Positions 36,175 to 44,267 of a stretch of 64,000 nucleotides of DNA are shown piece after piece. The stretch is from Chitinophaga sp. LS1 (lineage in GTDB: Bacteria; Bacteroidota; Bacteroidia; Chitinophagales; Chitinophagaceae). The translations under genes were made by a program, and so were the position numbers. Positions within the stretch are counted from its first letter, which is position 1, and every line of letters starts with the position of its first letter. The stretch covers positions 5,830,501 through 5,894,500 of the forward strand of contig NZ_CP128362.1 in assembly GCF_034274695.1 (NCBI RefSeq), read 5' to 3'. The notes under the pieces are model-generated. The model searched no databases. It was not told where the DNA came from and was given only the letters and a program-made list of their open reading frames with translations.

Positions 36175-36240
36175 AAAAAGAAACGCTTCTGCCCAAGGTA
36201 GAAGCGTTTCTTTTTTAGTACCCTGACCTGCGGCCGGCAG
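36175..36240 (+). terminator. long-stem terminator with adjacent CCTGCGGCCGGC motif (copy 3)
   Basis: A 16-bp stem (36175-36190 with 36200-36215) extends inward by GC pairs to about 19 bp and is followed by a T run. The arms contain AAACGCTTCTGCC. CCTGCGGCCGGC begins at 36227, 12 nt after the stem. It separates the esterase from the convergent RND permease (stop at 36253). Confidence 0.85.
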
Positions 36241-36252
36241 AAATACAATGGT

Positions 36253-39200
36253 TTAATACATCAATTTATACACCACCGGCGTCACTATCCTCGACAACAA
36301 CGTTGAACTAATCAACCCGCCAATCAACACAATCGCCAGCGGCGCTATCAACGGATTCGTACTGATCGCGATCGGTATCAATCCACCAATCGCCGTCAAT
36401 GATGTCAATACAATCGGCAGGAACCTGATCTCACCCGCCTCACGGATCGCTGCGTCCAATGATTTACCCTGCTCTCTCAACTGGTTCGTAAAATCTACCA
36501 GCAGTATCGTATTCTTCACCTCAATCCCTGCCAGCGCAATCATACCGATGATCGCCACAAAAGACAGTGAATTGCCCGTCATCCATAAAGCTACTGCCGC
36601 ACCTACAACCCCCAATGGGATGACTGACAATACCACAAACGTGCTCTTGAATGTCCTGAACTCCAATATCAACACCGCTATAAACATAAACACCGTCAGG
36701 ATAATAATATTGGTAAAATCCCCAAATGAATCCTTCCTTGATTCAATCTCACCACCCATCTCATATGAATACCCCTTCGGCAAGGGCATCGCATCCATCT
36801 TCGCTATCACATCATTCAGCACCTTGTCCACCAGTACTCCTTTATCTACAAAAGCCGTCACAGATACTACTCTTCTCTTCTCCTGATGACTGATACTGAT
36901 CGGAGAGTTCTCCATTTTCAAATCCGCCACCTGGCCCAAAGGAATCGCCTTTCCATCATTGTTATTTACATACAGACTGTTGAACACATCCATCGTTGGT
37001 CTGCCTTCCTTATTCCTCGTCAGCAAAATGTCGTAGTCATTATCATTATTATCTGCATAGTGCCCCAGGTTCAAACCTGCCACTGCCAGTCTCACCGTAC
37101 GATCTATATTCAGACTTGGAATACCCAGCTGCTGCGCCTTCTCTTTATTGATTACTACCCGGATATCACTCTTCAGCAACTTCACAGGATTGTCTACATA
37201 AATAGTACCCGGTGTTTTCCGCAACATTTCTTCTGCCCGACCCGCTAAGGTTCTCAGTGAATCCAGGTTATCGCCGAACAACCGGATCTCTACCGGTGCC
37301 GGTAAAGCAGGTCCCTGCTCAAAGTTTTTCACTTCTACCTTCGCACCCGGATAAGGTGTCCACAGCTGACGTAGTTTATCAATAATTACCAGTTTCTTTT
37401 CAGGAGAGGTCTCGGGTTTCAACTGTACAAAGATCTGTGCATAGTCACTTCTTTCATGCTCCTGTATAATATTATAATACACCCTTGGATTACCCCTGCC
37501 TATATTTGTAGAAAAGTATTGTATATCCTTTTCAGTCTTTAACACTTTCTCCACTTCCAGCGCAATCTGCTGTGTATAGGGCAGGTTGGACTGTGCCGGG
37601 GTGGTTATATTAATGAGAAACTGTGGCTTCTCTGAAGCGGGGAATAACCCAAATCCTATTATTTTGAACAGGTAAATAGAACCGCCAAAAATGATCACTG
37701 TCGCTACGATAGTTAAAACAGGACGCCTCAGCGCACCATCCAGCAATTTACTGTAACTGCCATGGATCAGGCGTTTCAACCCACGCATAAAGATATTACC
37801 ATCCGGATGACCACTATGCGTTTTCAACAATTTGCTGCTCAGGAAAGGAATAATCGTCAATGATACGAGCATGGAAGCCAGTACACTAAAGATCACCGCC
37901 AGCGGTAAACCCCTGATAAAATCACCGGAACCTTCCGGCATAAATACCAGTGGCATAAAGGCAATGATCAACGCTGCCGTACACCCAATTACTGCCAGTC
38001 CAATCTGTTTGGTCGCTTTCAGTGTGGCCTCCATTCTGTTATGCCCTTCCAGCATCCATCGCTCTATATTTTCAACGACCACAATACTATCATCCACCAG
38101 TAAACCCAACGCTACCACCAAACCAACAATACTCAGCTGGTTCAGGTTATAGCCAAATACATTCAGCAATACGATCCCAATAGACAAAGACAGCGGAATA
38201 GAGATCATCACAATCAGCGCCGGTCTGAAACCCAGTGGCAGCAAGGTCACCGCCACCAGCAGGATTGCAATAATAAAGTCTTCGCCCAACCCACTCAATC
38301 GCCTGTTTACATTTTCTGCCTGATCAAAATTTTCTACCAGGTCAATATTGGCAGGCAATGTTTTCTTAAACTGCTCAATCACCGGACCATACACCTGTTT
38401 GGTCTTACTGATATTCTCACCTTCCTTTTGCGCGGCCACCAGGAATATACACCGGTGTGCATTCAGGCGCGTAGCATAAGTTTCATCATTAAATCCATAG
38501 TATATATTCGCAATATCCCGCAGAAAAATATTCTTATTACTATTTACATTGATCACAGTATTCCTGATCTCATCCAGTGATTTATAGCTACCACTACTCT
38601 TGATATTGTAAGTACGATTTCCCGCATCAATGCTACCACCGGGGATGTTGGCCATTTCTCCCTGCAAACTACTGATCACGCTGTTCACAGAAATTCCCAT
38701 CTGTGCAATCTTCTCCATCTGCAATTCAATCCGCACCTGTCTGTCAGGTACACCATGAATTTCTACATTCTTCAGCTCCTTCAGTCTTTCCAGTTCATCC
38801 TGCAATTTCTCAGCATAGTATTGCAGTTTGTCCATGGGCGCATTTTCAGACACAAGACCCAGTTGCAGGATATTTACATCACTTGGCTGGAACCGCATCA
38901 CGTCAATGCGTATATTTTCTGGTAGTTCTCCACGCTTGCCATTTACTACACGCAGCACTTCCTGGTACTTTTCATTCACATCGCTGCTGTATTTATATTC
39001 TACCCTGATCACGGCCAAACCATCGCCAATAGAGGTACGTAACCTTTTTACATTCTCCTGTGCATAGAGTTCTTTTTCCAGTGGATCGACCACGAGGTCT
39101 TCCATATCTTTCGGACTGGTACCGGGATACACGACTACCACAGAGTAAGTAGGCGCATGCATTTCCGGGTCTTCGGAACGTGGCATATTAAAGATCGTCG

Positions 39201-39279
39201 TGATGCCCAGTGTGATAATCATGATAAAGATGACCAGGGTAAACTGGTAATTCTTTACCGCATATGTTGAAATTTTCAT
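36253..39279 (-). CDS. RND-family efflux permease (HAE1/AcrB type)
   Basis: The 1008-residue protein has the RND layout of 12 membrane helices with two large periplasmic loops. It opens MKISTYAVKNYQFTLVIFIM and carries the proton-relay pair in ALGLLVDDSIVVVENIERW. The loop motif FRPALIVMISIPLSLSIGI and the C-terminal FVAIIGMIALAGIEVKNTIL are conserved. It exports drugs or other toxic solutes using proton import, together with the adaptor and TolC-like protein encoded upstream on the same strand (25-bp gap to the adaptor). The transcript is controlled by the TetR gene at 41988. Confidence 0.94.
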   Translation of the reverse strand: MKISTYAVKNYQFTLVIFIMIITLGITTIFNMPRSEDPEMHAPTYSVVVVYPGTSPKDMEDLVVDPLEKELYAQENVKRLRTSIGDGLAVIRVEYKYSSDVNEKYQEVLRVVNGKRGELPENIRIDVMRFQPSDVNILQLGLVSENAPMDKLQYYAEKLQDELERLKELKNVEIHGVPDRQVRIELQMEKIAQMGISVNSVISSLQGEMANIPGGSIDAGNRTYNIKSSGSYKSLDEIRNTVINVNSNKNIFLRDIANIYYGFNDETYATRLNAHRCIFLVAAQKEGENISKTKQVYGPVIEQFKKTLPANIDLVENFDQAENVNRRLSGLGEDFIIAILLVAVTLLPLGFRPALIVMISIPLSLSIGIVLLNVFGYNLNQLSIVGLVVALGLLVDDSIVVVENIERWMLEGHNRMEATLKATKQIGLAVIGCTAALIIAFMPLVFMPEGSGDFIRGLPLAVIFSVLASMLVSLTIIPFLSSKLLKTHSGHPDGNIFMRGLKRLIHGSYSKLLDGALRRPVLTIVATVIIFGGSIYLFKIIGFGLFPASEKPQFLINITTPAQSNLPYTQQIALEVEKVLKTEKDIQYFSTNIGRGNPRVYYNIIQEHERSDYAQIFVQLKPETSPEKKLVIIDKLRQLWTPYPGAKVEVKNFEQGPALPAPVEIRLFGDNLDSLRTLAGRAEEMLRKTPGTIYVDNPVKLLKSDIRVVINKEKAQQLGIPSLNIDRTVRLAVAGLNLGHYADNNDNDYDILLTRNKEGRPTMDVFNSLYVNNNDGKAIPLGQVADLKMENSPISISHQEKRRVVSVTAFVDKGVLVDKVLNDVIAKMDAMPLPKGYSYEMGGEIESRKDSFGDFTNIIILTVFMFIAVLILEFRTFKSTFVVLSVIPLGVVGAAVALWMTGNSLSFVAIIGMIALAGIEVKNTILLVDFTNQLREQGKSLDAAIREAGEIRFLPIVLTSLTAIGGLIPIAISTNPLIAPLAIVLIGGLISSTLLSRIVTPVVYKLMY

Positions 39280-39304
39280 GTGCTGATAGTTGAAACGGTT
39301 AAAC

Positions 39305-40501
39305 TTATTTTACACTGATCGGGCTGCCATCAGTGAGATAAGCACTGCCGGAAATAATGAGTGCACCTGCCTGTTCCAGTCCTTTGCTAATGATCACCTG
39401 GTCTTTTTCCATACCACTGATAGTCACGGTGATTTTCTTTGCAGTTTTGTTATCGTTGGTGATGAATACATAACCAGTACTGCCATCGCCTTCCATCAGG
39501 GCATCGTAAGGAATGGACCATGGACCATTGTTCGCTGCTGTTGCGCCAACACCAGCAGACCTGCCAGCTTCAGATCTACCAACACCTACAGACTTTCCGG
39601 TTTCAGATCCACCAACACCCACAGACCTGCCAGCTTCTGATCCACCCTCACCAGCATTCGCCTGATTTTTCGTTTTCCCACCTCCCGGCTGAATCGTCGC
39701 CTTGCCAAACATGCCATAGGCAATAGCTGCAGGTTTTACACCATTCAATCGAATATCTGCTTTGAATGTACCACTGGTCTGATTCAGACCTTCTGTTTTA
39801 CGTACTACAGTACCTTCAAAAGTCTTTCCTGCTACCGATTCAATTTCAATCATCGCTTTGTCCTGTGCCTGGATCGCCGCCCATTGTTTATTGCTCAGGT
39901 CTACGCGCAGCAGCCAGTTGCCGGAAGCTGCACCATTAGTTTCGAAGATGGGGGTACCGGCTTGCACCAGTTGACCTTCGTTAGCGAGTTTGCGCAATAC
40001 ATATCCGTTAGAGGTGGCACGGATCTGTGAATGACTACGATTGAACTCAGCCGATTTGAATTGTTCCCCTGCAATGCTCATCGCTGTTTTTGCATTCTGC
40101 AATTGTTCCAGCGTGGCTACGCTATCCTGGTATAAGTGTAGTACGCGGTTGTAGTCACGCTGTGCTTTTTCAAAGCCCAGTTGAGCCTGTGTAACCTGCG
40201 CATTGATCTCAGTAGGATTGAGCGTGGCCAGTACCTGGCCGGTTTTGATAGCATCACCTTCTTTCACAGCGAGGCTTTGAATGATACCACCGGTTTTAAA
40301 AGAAAGCATAGTTTCATCGTCAGTAGTAAATTGTCCGGATACGGCTATGGTAGCGGCACCTGTGCGTTGACCATTCAGTGGCAACAGTTTTACCGGAATG
40401 ACTTCAGTGGTGTTTTTGTTTTCAGCAGCTTTGTTATCTCCACAGGAAACAACGAAGACAGCGAGAAAAGGCAGTAGTAAGATGGCGTGAATAGTTTTCA
40501 T
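39305..40501 (-). CDS. RND periplasmic adaptor lipoprotein (membrane fusion protein)
   Basis: I chose the ATG at 40501 (MKTIHAILLLPFLAVFVVSC), which gives a lipoprotein signal with Cys at 20. The 398-residue protein has a biotinyl-lipoyl pair (VKEGDAIKTGQVLATLNPTE, LANEGQLVQAGTPIF) around a helical hairpin (QAQLGFEKAQRDYNRVLHLY), a beta-barrel domain and a C-terminal membrane-proximal domain. Between them is a low-complexity insert of three 11-residue repeats (like SEAGRSVGVGG) encoded by an in-frame 33-bp minisatellite. It bridges the RND permease and the TolC-type channel. Confidence 0.92.
   Translation of the reverse strand: MKTIHAILLLPFLAVFVVSCGDNKAAENKNTTEVIPVKLLPLNGQRTGAATIAVSGQFTTDDETMLSFKTGGIIQSLAVKEGDAIKTGQVLATLNPTEINAQVTQAQLGFEKAQRDYNRVLHLYQDSVATLEQLQNAKTAMSIAGEQFKSAEFNRSHSQIRATSNGYVLRKLANEGQLVQAGTPIFETNGAASGNWLLRVDLSNKQWAAIQAQDKAMIEIESVAGKTFEGTVVRKTEGLNQTSGTFKADIRLNGVKPAAIAYGMFGKATIQPGGGKTKNQANAGEGGSEAGRSVGVGGSETGKSVGVGRSEAGRSAGVGATAANNGPWSIPYDALMEGDGSTGYVFITNDNKTAKKITVTISGMEKDQVIISKGLEQAGALIISGSAYLTDGSPISVK
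39546..39644. repeat. in-frame 33-bp minisatellite inside the adaptor gene (three copies)
   Basis: Units at 39546-39578, 39579-39611 and 39612-39644 each start CCAACACC and end CAGATCTA or GATCCA. The period is a multiple of 3, so it adds 11 residues per copy (Gly/Ser/Val/Arg-rich) without changing the frame. Confidence 0.9.
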
Positions 40502-40523
40502 ATATCGACGTTTAATATTGTTA

Positions 40524-41885
40524 TTATAACTGGTAAGCGGCGGCCTGCAATTCAATGTCGGCCATAGAAGTTTGTACACCTGCAAAAGCAACAGCTACCT
40601 GCAGGCGTGCGTTGGTTAATTGGTTTTGTGCATCCAGCAGTTCCAGGTAAAGGAGCTGACCGGCTTTATATACTTTGAATTGATCGCGGTAATATTTTTC
40701 AGAAAGTGCGAGTTGGGTTTGAGCATTCTGATAATTAGCAACAGCCGTATGGTAGTTGTTGTACGCCGTGGTGAGTGCGAGTTGCAGCGAACTGTAAATT
40801 TCGTTGTAAGTAGCATCGACCGTTTTTATTTCCATGGCAGCCTGTTGTGCTTTGTGCTTTTGCTGACCAGAGGTGAAGAGGTCCCACTGCAGGTGTACGC
40901 CCCAGAGGTAATAGCGGGTTTTATTGTCTACACTCCAGTTGAAGCCCTGTGAACCAAGATCCAGGAAGGTGCTGAGTTTCGGAACGAGGTAGGAGTTGTA
41001 TTGTTTGTATTGCAGACCTGCGATCTTTTTTTGCTGTTCCAGCTGTTGTAGTTCTTCTCTGTTTGTAATCGTGCCGGTATCGGCTACAGGCAGGAGGGAA
41101 GCAGAAACAAAAGTAGTGGTGTCCAGAAAAATAGTATCGTTCAGTGGTTTGTTGAGTAGGAAATTGAAATATGCTTTTGATAAGGTGCGTTGGTTTTCAG
41201 CGCTGGTGATATTGGTGATAATCTTTTGTTGTTCTGCCTGAGAGCGGGTCAGGGCAGTGGTATTAGTCACCCCGTTAGCAATAAAACTTTTATTGACCCT
41301 GATATTTTCATCTACGAGCAACATGGCGGCGTTGTAGATTTCAACAGCGCGGCAGCTTTGGTAGTACTGGTAGTAGGCGGTTTTGAGATCCTTCACCAGT
41401 TTACGCTTATACACGTTCACAGATGCCTGTTGCAGGGAAATGCTTTCGTTGCGGATTTTGTTGGCATACCAGATCTCAGTGTTGATGAGCGGGAGGGTGG
41501 TGTGCAGTTTGACGTCGTAGAAATTATCAGGGTTGAGGAGCACGGATTGATTTTTCAGCTGGGGAAACTGGTTGCTGCCCGTGAGCTGATTGAGACTCGA
41601 GTACACATTGTTCAGCAAATCCCCGAGTGGAAGGTCGATGGTACGGCCACCGGCAGCACGGGTATAATCACCTTCCAGGCTCACGCTGGGGTAAAAGAGT
41701 GATTTGGCTTCCTGCAGGGCATACAGCGATTTGTCCAGCTGGAAATTGCGCTGCTGGAGGCCCTGGTTGTGGGTAAAGGCTTCCCGGATGTAGTGTTCAA
41801 GCAGCGTATCCTGGGCAGAAAGGCGGAAAGATGCGCCCAGAATAGTTATTATGAACAAAAGTCTTTTTTTAATGTGTGTTGACAT
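40524..41885 (-). CDS. TolC-family outer-membrane efflux protein
   Basis: I chose the ATG at 41885 (MSTHIKKRLLFIITILGASF); a GTG three codons upstream would also fit. The 453-residue protein has a signal peptide and two internally similar coiled-coil halves, with LNQAKVASLQ-like helices such as VNVYKRKLVKDLKTAYYQYY and LALTTAYNNYHTAVANYQNA. This is the OEP family pattern. It forms the outer-membrane tunnel of the RND pump. It is the first gene of the pump operon, and a TetR-type operator overlaps its start region. Confidence 0.9.
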   Translation of the reverse strand: MSTHIKKRLLFIITILGASFRLSAQDTLLEHYIREAFTHNQGLQQRNFQLDKSLYALQEAKSLFYPSVSLEGDYTRAAGGRTIDLPLGDLLNNVYSSLNQLTGSNQFPQLKNQSVLLNPDNFYDVKLHTTLPLINTEIWYANKIRNESISLQQASVNVYKRKLVKDLKTAYYQYYQSCRAVEIYNAAMLLVDENIRVNKSFIANGVTNTTALTRSQAEQQKIITNITSAENQRTLSKAYFNFLLNKPLNDTIFLDTTTFVSASLLPVADTGTITNREELQQLEQQKKIAGLQYKQYNSYLVPKLSTFLDLGSQGFNWSVDNKTRYYLWGVHLQWDLFTSGQQKHKAQQAAMEIKTVDATYNEIYSSLQLALTTAYNNYHTAVANYQNAQTQLALSEKYYRDQFKVYKAGQLLYLELLDAQNQLTNARLQVAVAFAGVQTSMADIELQAAAYQL

Positions 41886-41904
41886 AATGAACACTGTTTA
41901 GTAA
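41884..41904. promoter_or_regulatory. putative TetR operator at the start of the efflux operon
   Basis: ATAATGAACA-C-TGTTTAGTAA shares its right half (10 of 10) and most of its left half (8 of 10) with the perfect-type operator in front of the TetR gene at 42621. It overlaps the TolC start codon, so bound repressor would block early elongation or initiation. Confidence 0.7.
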
Positions 41905-41911
41905 AGTGGTA

Positions 41912-41934
41912 TAAAAAAAGACACGTTAAGTGTC
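41912..41934 (-). terminator. short hairpin after the TetR gene
   Basis: On the minus strand GACAC-TTAAC-GTGTC (41934-41920) is followed by seven T. The short stem suggests partial termination between the TetR gene and the pump operon. Confidence 0.55.
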
Positions 41935-41987
41935 AATGAAAAGAAGGATTGTTTGTCTGTGTCAACCTGATGGTTCTCACAGACAAT

Positions 41988-42596
41988 TTATTTCTGAATA
42001 ATTTGCATAAACTCTTGTAGTGCAGACTGGACAAGAGCTGCCTGCTCTCCTTCATTCAACCTGGTCACTTTCATTCTGTCACGGATAGAGAGGGCGATAA
42101 TGCCATGTCCTAAACCCCAAATGATCATTCCTGCCTTTACAGGATCAGAGAAACGGAGGTAGTCTTTTGCAGCACTTACTGTATCCAGCAGGAACCTAAA
42201 GGAGCCGTTACAATTTTCCCAGAAGTCATCTTCCTGCACCGCTTTCATAGGAGAGCGGAGGATGAACATGAGGTCGTAGAGGTCCGGGTTGGCAATCCCG
42301 TATTCGATATATGCTTTCAGCAATTCACGCAGTCGCTGCATTGGATCGGCAGAGACAGCATGCACCCGGAAGTATTCATGCATCTGATCAAACGCTTCGC
42401 GCTGGATCTCGTAAAACAATTCGTCTTTATCCTTGTAGTACAGGTAGATGGTAGCAGGAGAATACTCAATCTTTTCTGCAATGTTGCGGATAGAGGTTTT
42501 CTCATATCCATCTTTTACAAACATCTCCATGGCAGCGACAATGATTCGCTTCCGCATCTCCTGTTTTTCTCTTTCTTTCCGATCAGAAATCCCCAT
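41988..42596 (-). CDS. TetR/AcrR-family repressor of the efflux operon
   Basis: The 202-residue protein has the N-terminal TetR helix-turn-helix (IIVAAMEMFVKDGYEKTSIR, then NIAEKIEYSPATIYLYYKDKDEL, 18-60) and an all-helical ligand domain. It lies directly upstream of the TolC-adaptor-RND operon on the same strand. A 10-1-10 palindrome sits between the -33 and -7 promoter elements of its own gene and a second copy lies at the operon start, so it probably represses both itself and the pump until an inducer binds. Confidence 0.9.
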   Translation of the reverse strand: MGISDRKEREKQEMRKRIIVAAMEMFVKDGYEKTSIRNIAEKIEYSPATIYLYYKDKDELFYEIQREAFDQMHEYFRVHAVSADPMQRLRELLKAYIEYGIANPDLYDLMFILRSPMKAVQEDDFWENCNGSFRFLLDTVSAAKDYLRFSDPVKAGMIIWGLGHGIIALSIRDRMKVTRLNEGEQAALVQSALQEFMQIIQK

Positions 42597-42615
42597 AATG
42601 ATTTACTTTACGATG

Positions 42616-42641
42616 CAAACTTACTGAACAGTGTTTAGTAA
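42616..42641 (-). promoter_or_regulatory. TetR promoter and palindromic operator
   Basis: TTACTGAACA-G-TGTTTAGTAA (42621-42641) is a palindrome with one mismatch pair. On the minus strand the -7 box TAAGTTTG (42623-42616) overlaps its end, and a TTG about 20 bp upstream (ATTTGG, near 42645) fits the -33 element. The operator thus fills the promoter spacer, as expected for autorepression. Confidence 0.75.
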
Positions 42642-42759
42642 ACCAAATAAAAATTGATACCGGGCATTATTTTCATTTTCTTTTGCCGTCTGTAGGGCCT
42701 CTTCGTCCCAAAAAACTTCTTTGACCAAAGGCATATGAAGATTTTTTTGCTGCATATTC

Positions 42760-42791
42760 TTGGAAATTTGGAATTTCCCGCTTTATATTTG
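42760..42791 (+). promoter_or_regulatory. Bacteroidota-type promoter of the SAM riboswitch transcript
   Basis: TTG at 42760-42762 and TATATTTG at 42784-42791 (consensus TAnnTTTG) are 21 bp apart. Transcription would begin just before the riboswitch P1 stem at 42811. Confidence 0.65.
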
Positions 42792-42808
42792 CATCAGTTC
42801 TTTAAGAT

Positions 42809-42922
42809 ATCTTATCAAGAAAGGCAGAGGGAAATGGCCCTGCGAAGCCTTAGCAACCATCCTGTTCCACCAAACAGGAAAGGTGCTACATCCATCCCGG
42901 ATCAAACCGGGAAAGATAAGTC
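42809..42922 (+). ncRNA. SAM-I (S-box) riboswitch
   Basis: The aptamer has the S-box core. P1 pairs CTTATC (42811-42816) with GATAAG (42915-42920). Conserved strings are AAGAAAGGCAGAGGGA, TGGCCCTGCGAAGCC, TTAGCAACC, AAGGTGCTACATCC and GAAAGATAAG. P3 is CCTGTTccaccaAACAGG-like, and a P4 hairpin, TCCCGGATCAAACCGGGA, is intact. S-adenosylmethionine binding stabilises P1 and favours the downstream terminator, shutting off the gene at 43063. Confidence 0.95.
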
Positions 42923-42957
42923 AGTAGATTTGATCGATATTACTCAATATACTTTTA

Positions 42958-42988
42958 AACTCACCTGACTATCCAGGTGAGTTTTTTT
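42958..42988 (+). terminator. riboswitch-controlled terminator
   Basis: AACTCACCTG (42958-42967) pairs with CAGGTGAGTT (42974-42983) and is followed by T7. It lies 36 bp after the aptamer and 75 bp before the coding start, as expected for the expression platform. Confidence 0.92.
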
Positions 42989-43062
42989 ATGCCCACTCCT
43001 TTCTGATAAGCTCTAACGGAACCCTGTTTAATCAATTTCATCATCAACTAAAAAACAAACCG

Positions 43063-44232
43063 ATGAGCAACATCACCAACCTCCTCCATTCCATTCCGGT
43101 AGATCCATTAACAGGTGCAATCGCAGTCCCAATCTACCAGACTTCCACCTTTGTACAGGAAGCACCCGGCGTGAACAAAGGCTATGACTATGCCCGTACC
43201 AACAATCCTACCCGCGAAACATTAGAGAAGATCGTGGCCGGCCTGGAAGGCGGCAGTACCGGCATCGCTTTTAGCAGCGGACTTGCAGCTATCGATGCTG
43301 TATTAAAACTCCTGCAGTCAGGAGATGAAATCATTGCAGTAGACGATATTTACGGGGGCGCTTTCCGTCTTTTTGACAAGGTGTACAAAAAGTTCGGGAT
43401 CAAAGTCACTTATGTAGACACCAGCGATGTACAAAACGTTCTGGACGCCATCACACCGGCTACAAAGCTGATCTGGCTGGAAACACCCACTAATCCAACT
43501 TTAAAGATCTCAGATATCGGGGCGATTGCGAAAATTGCCAAAGCTCATCAAATCCTCTTTGCTGTGGACAATACCTTTGGTACCCCGGTATTACAGCAAC
43601 CACTGTTGCTGGGTGCAGATATCGTTATCCACAGCGCCACCAAATACCTGGGTGGCCATAGCGACCTGATAGCAGGTGTGGTCGTCACCAAAGAACCTGC
43701 ATTGGGCGCCGAAATCAAATTTTACCAGAATGCCTGTGGTGCGATATTGTCACCATTCGACAGTTTCCTGTTAATTCGTGGTATCGAGACCGTTCACCTC
43801 CGGGTGCGCCAGCATTGTGCCAATGCAAGAGAGGTTGCACGCTTCCTGGAGCAGCACCCGTTGGTCGATAAAGTATTTTATCCCGGCCTTTCATCACATC
43901 CTCACCATGATATTGCAAAAAAGCAGTCTAAAGGATTTGGAGGCATTGTGAGTTTCACCCTAAAAACAGATACGGAGGCAGCTGCACAGCAATTTGTGAC
44001 CAGCACCAAATATTTTAAGCTTGCTGAAAGCCTTGGAGGTGTTAAAAGTTTGTTATGTCATCCGGCTGCCATGACCCACAAATCTATCCCTGACGAAACG
44101 CGCAGAGCCGCCGGGGTAGCGGATAGCCTGATCCGTTTAAGCGTGGGACTGGAAGAACCGGAAGACCTTCTGGCGGACCTCGCTCATGCCTTTCATCAAA
44201 TTCAGTCCGCAACGGTCGCTATTTTTAACTGA
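43063..44232 (+). CDS. cystathionine gamma-synthase / gamma-lyase family PLP enzyme
   Basis: The 389-residue protein is a Cys/Met-metabolism PLP enzyme. It has IAVPIYQTSTFVQ, YARTNNPTRETLE, AFSSGLAAIDAVL, WLETPTNPTLKI and the PLP lysine in SATKYLGGHSD (Lys194). The C-terminal ESLGGVKSLLCHPAAMTH and IRLSVGLE motifs are intact. It could be MetB (cystathionine formation) or a gamma-lyase; sequence alone does not decide. Control by a SAM riboswitch supports a methionine-synthesis role. The N-terminus is slightly shorter than usual. Confidence 0.9.
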   Translation: MSNITNLLHSIPVDPLTGAIAVPIYQTSTFVQEAPGVNKGYDYARTNNPTRETLEKIVAGLEGGSTGIAFSSGLAAIDAVLKLLQSGDEIIAVDDIYGGAFRLFDKVYKKFGIKVTYVDTSDVQNVLDAITPATKLIWLETPTNPTLKISDIGAIAKIAKAHQILFAVDNTFGTPVLQQPLLLGADIVIHSATKYLGGHSDLIAGVVVTKEPALGAEIKFYQNACGAILSPFDSFLLIRGIETVHLRVRQHCANAREVARFLEQHPLVDKVFYPGLSSHPHHDIAKKQSKGFGGIVSFTLKTDTEAAAQQFVTSTKYFKLAESLGGVKSLLCHPAAMTHKSIPDETRRAAGVADSLIRLSVGLEEPEDLLADLAHAFHQIQSATVAIFN

Positions 44233-44267
44233 TAGTTCGTAGTTTGCAATACTGCAAACCATACTGA

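Noticed and set aside
42616..42641. Terminator reading of the TetR palindrome
   Set aside because: The inverted repeat has a 1-nt centre that cannot form a hairpin loop and no T run follows. A second near-identical copy at 41884 fits an operator.
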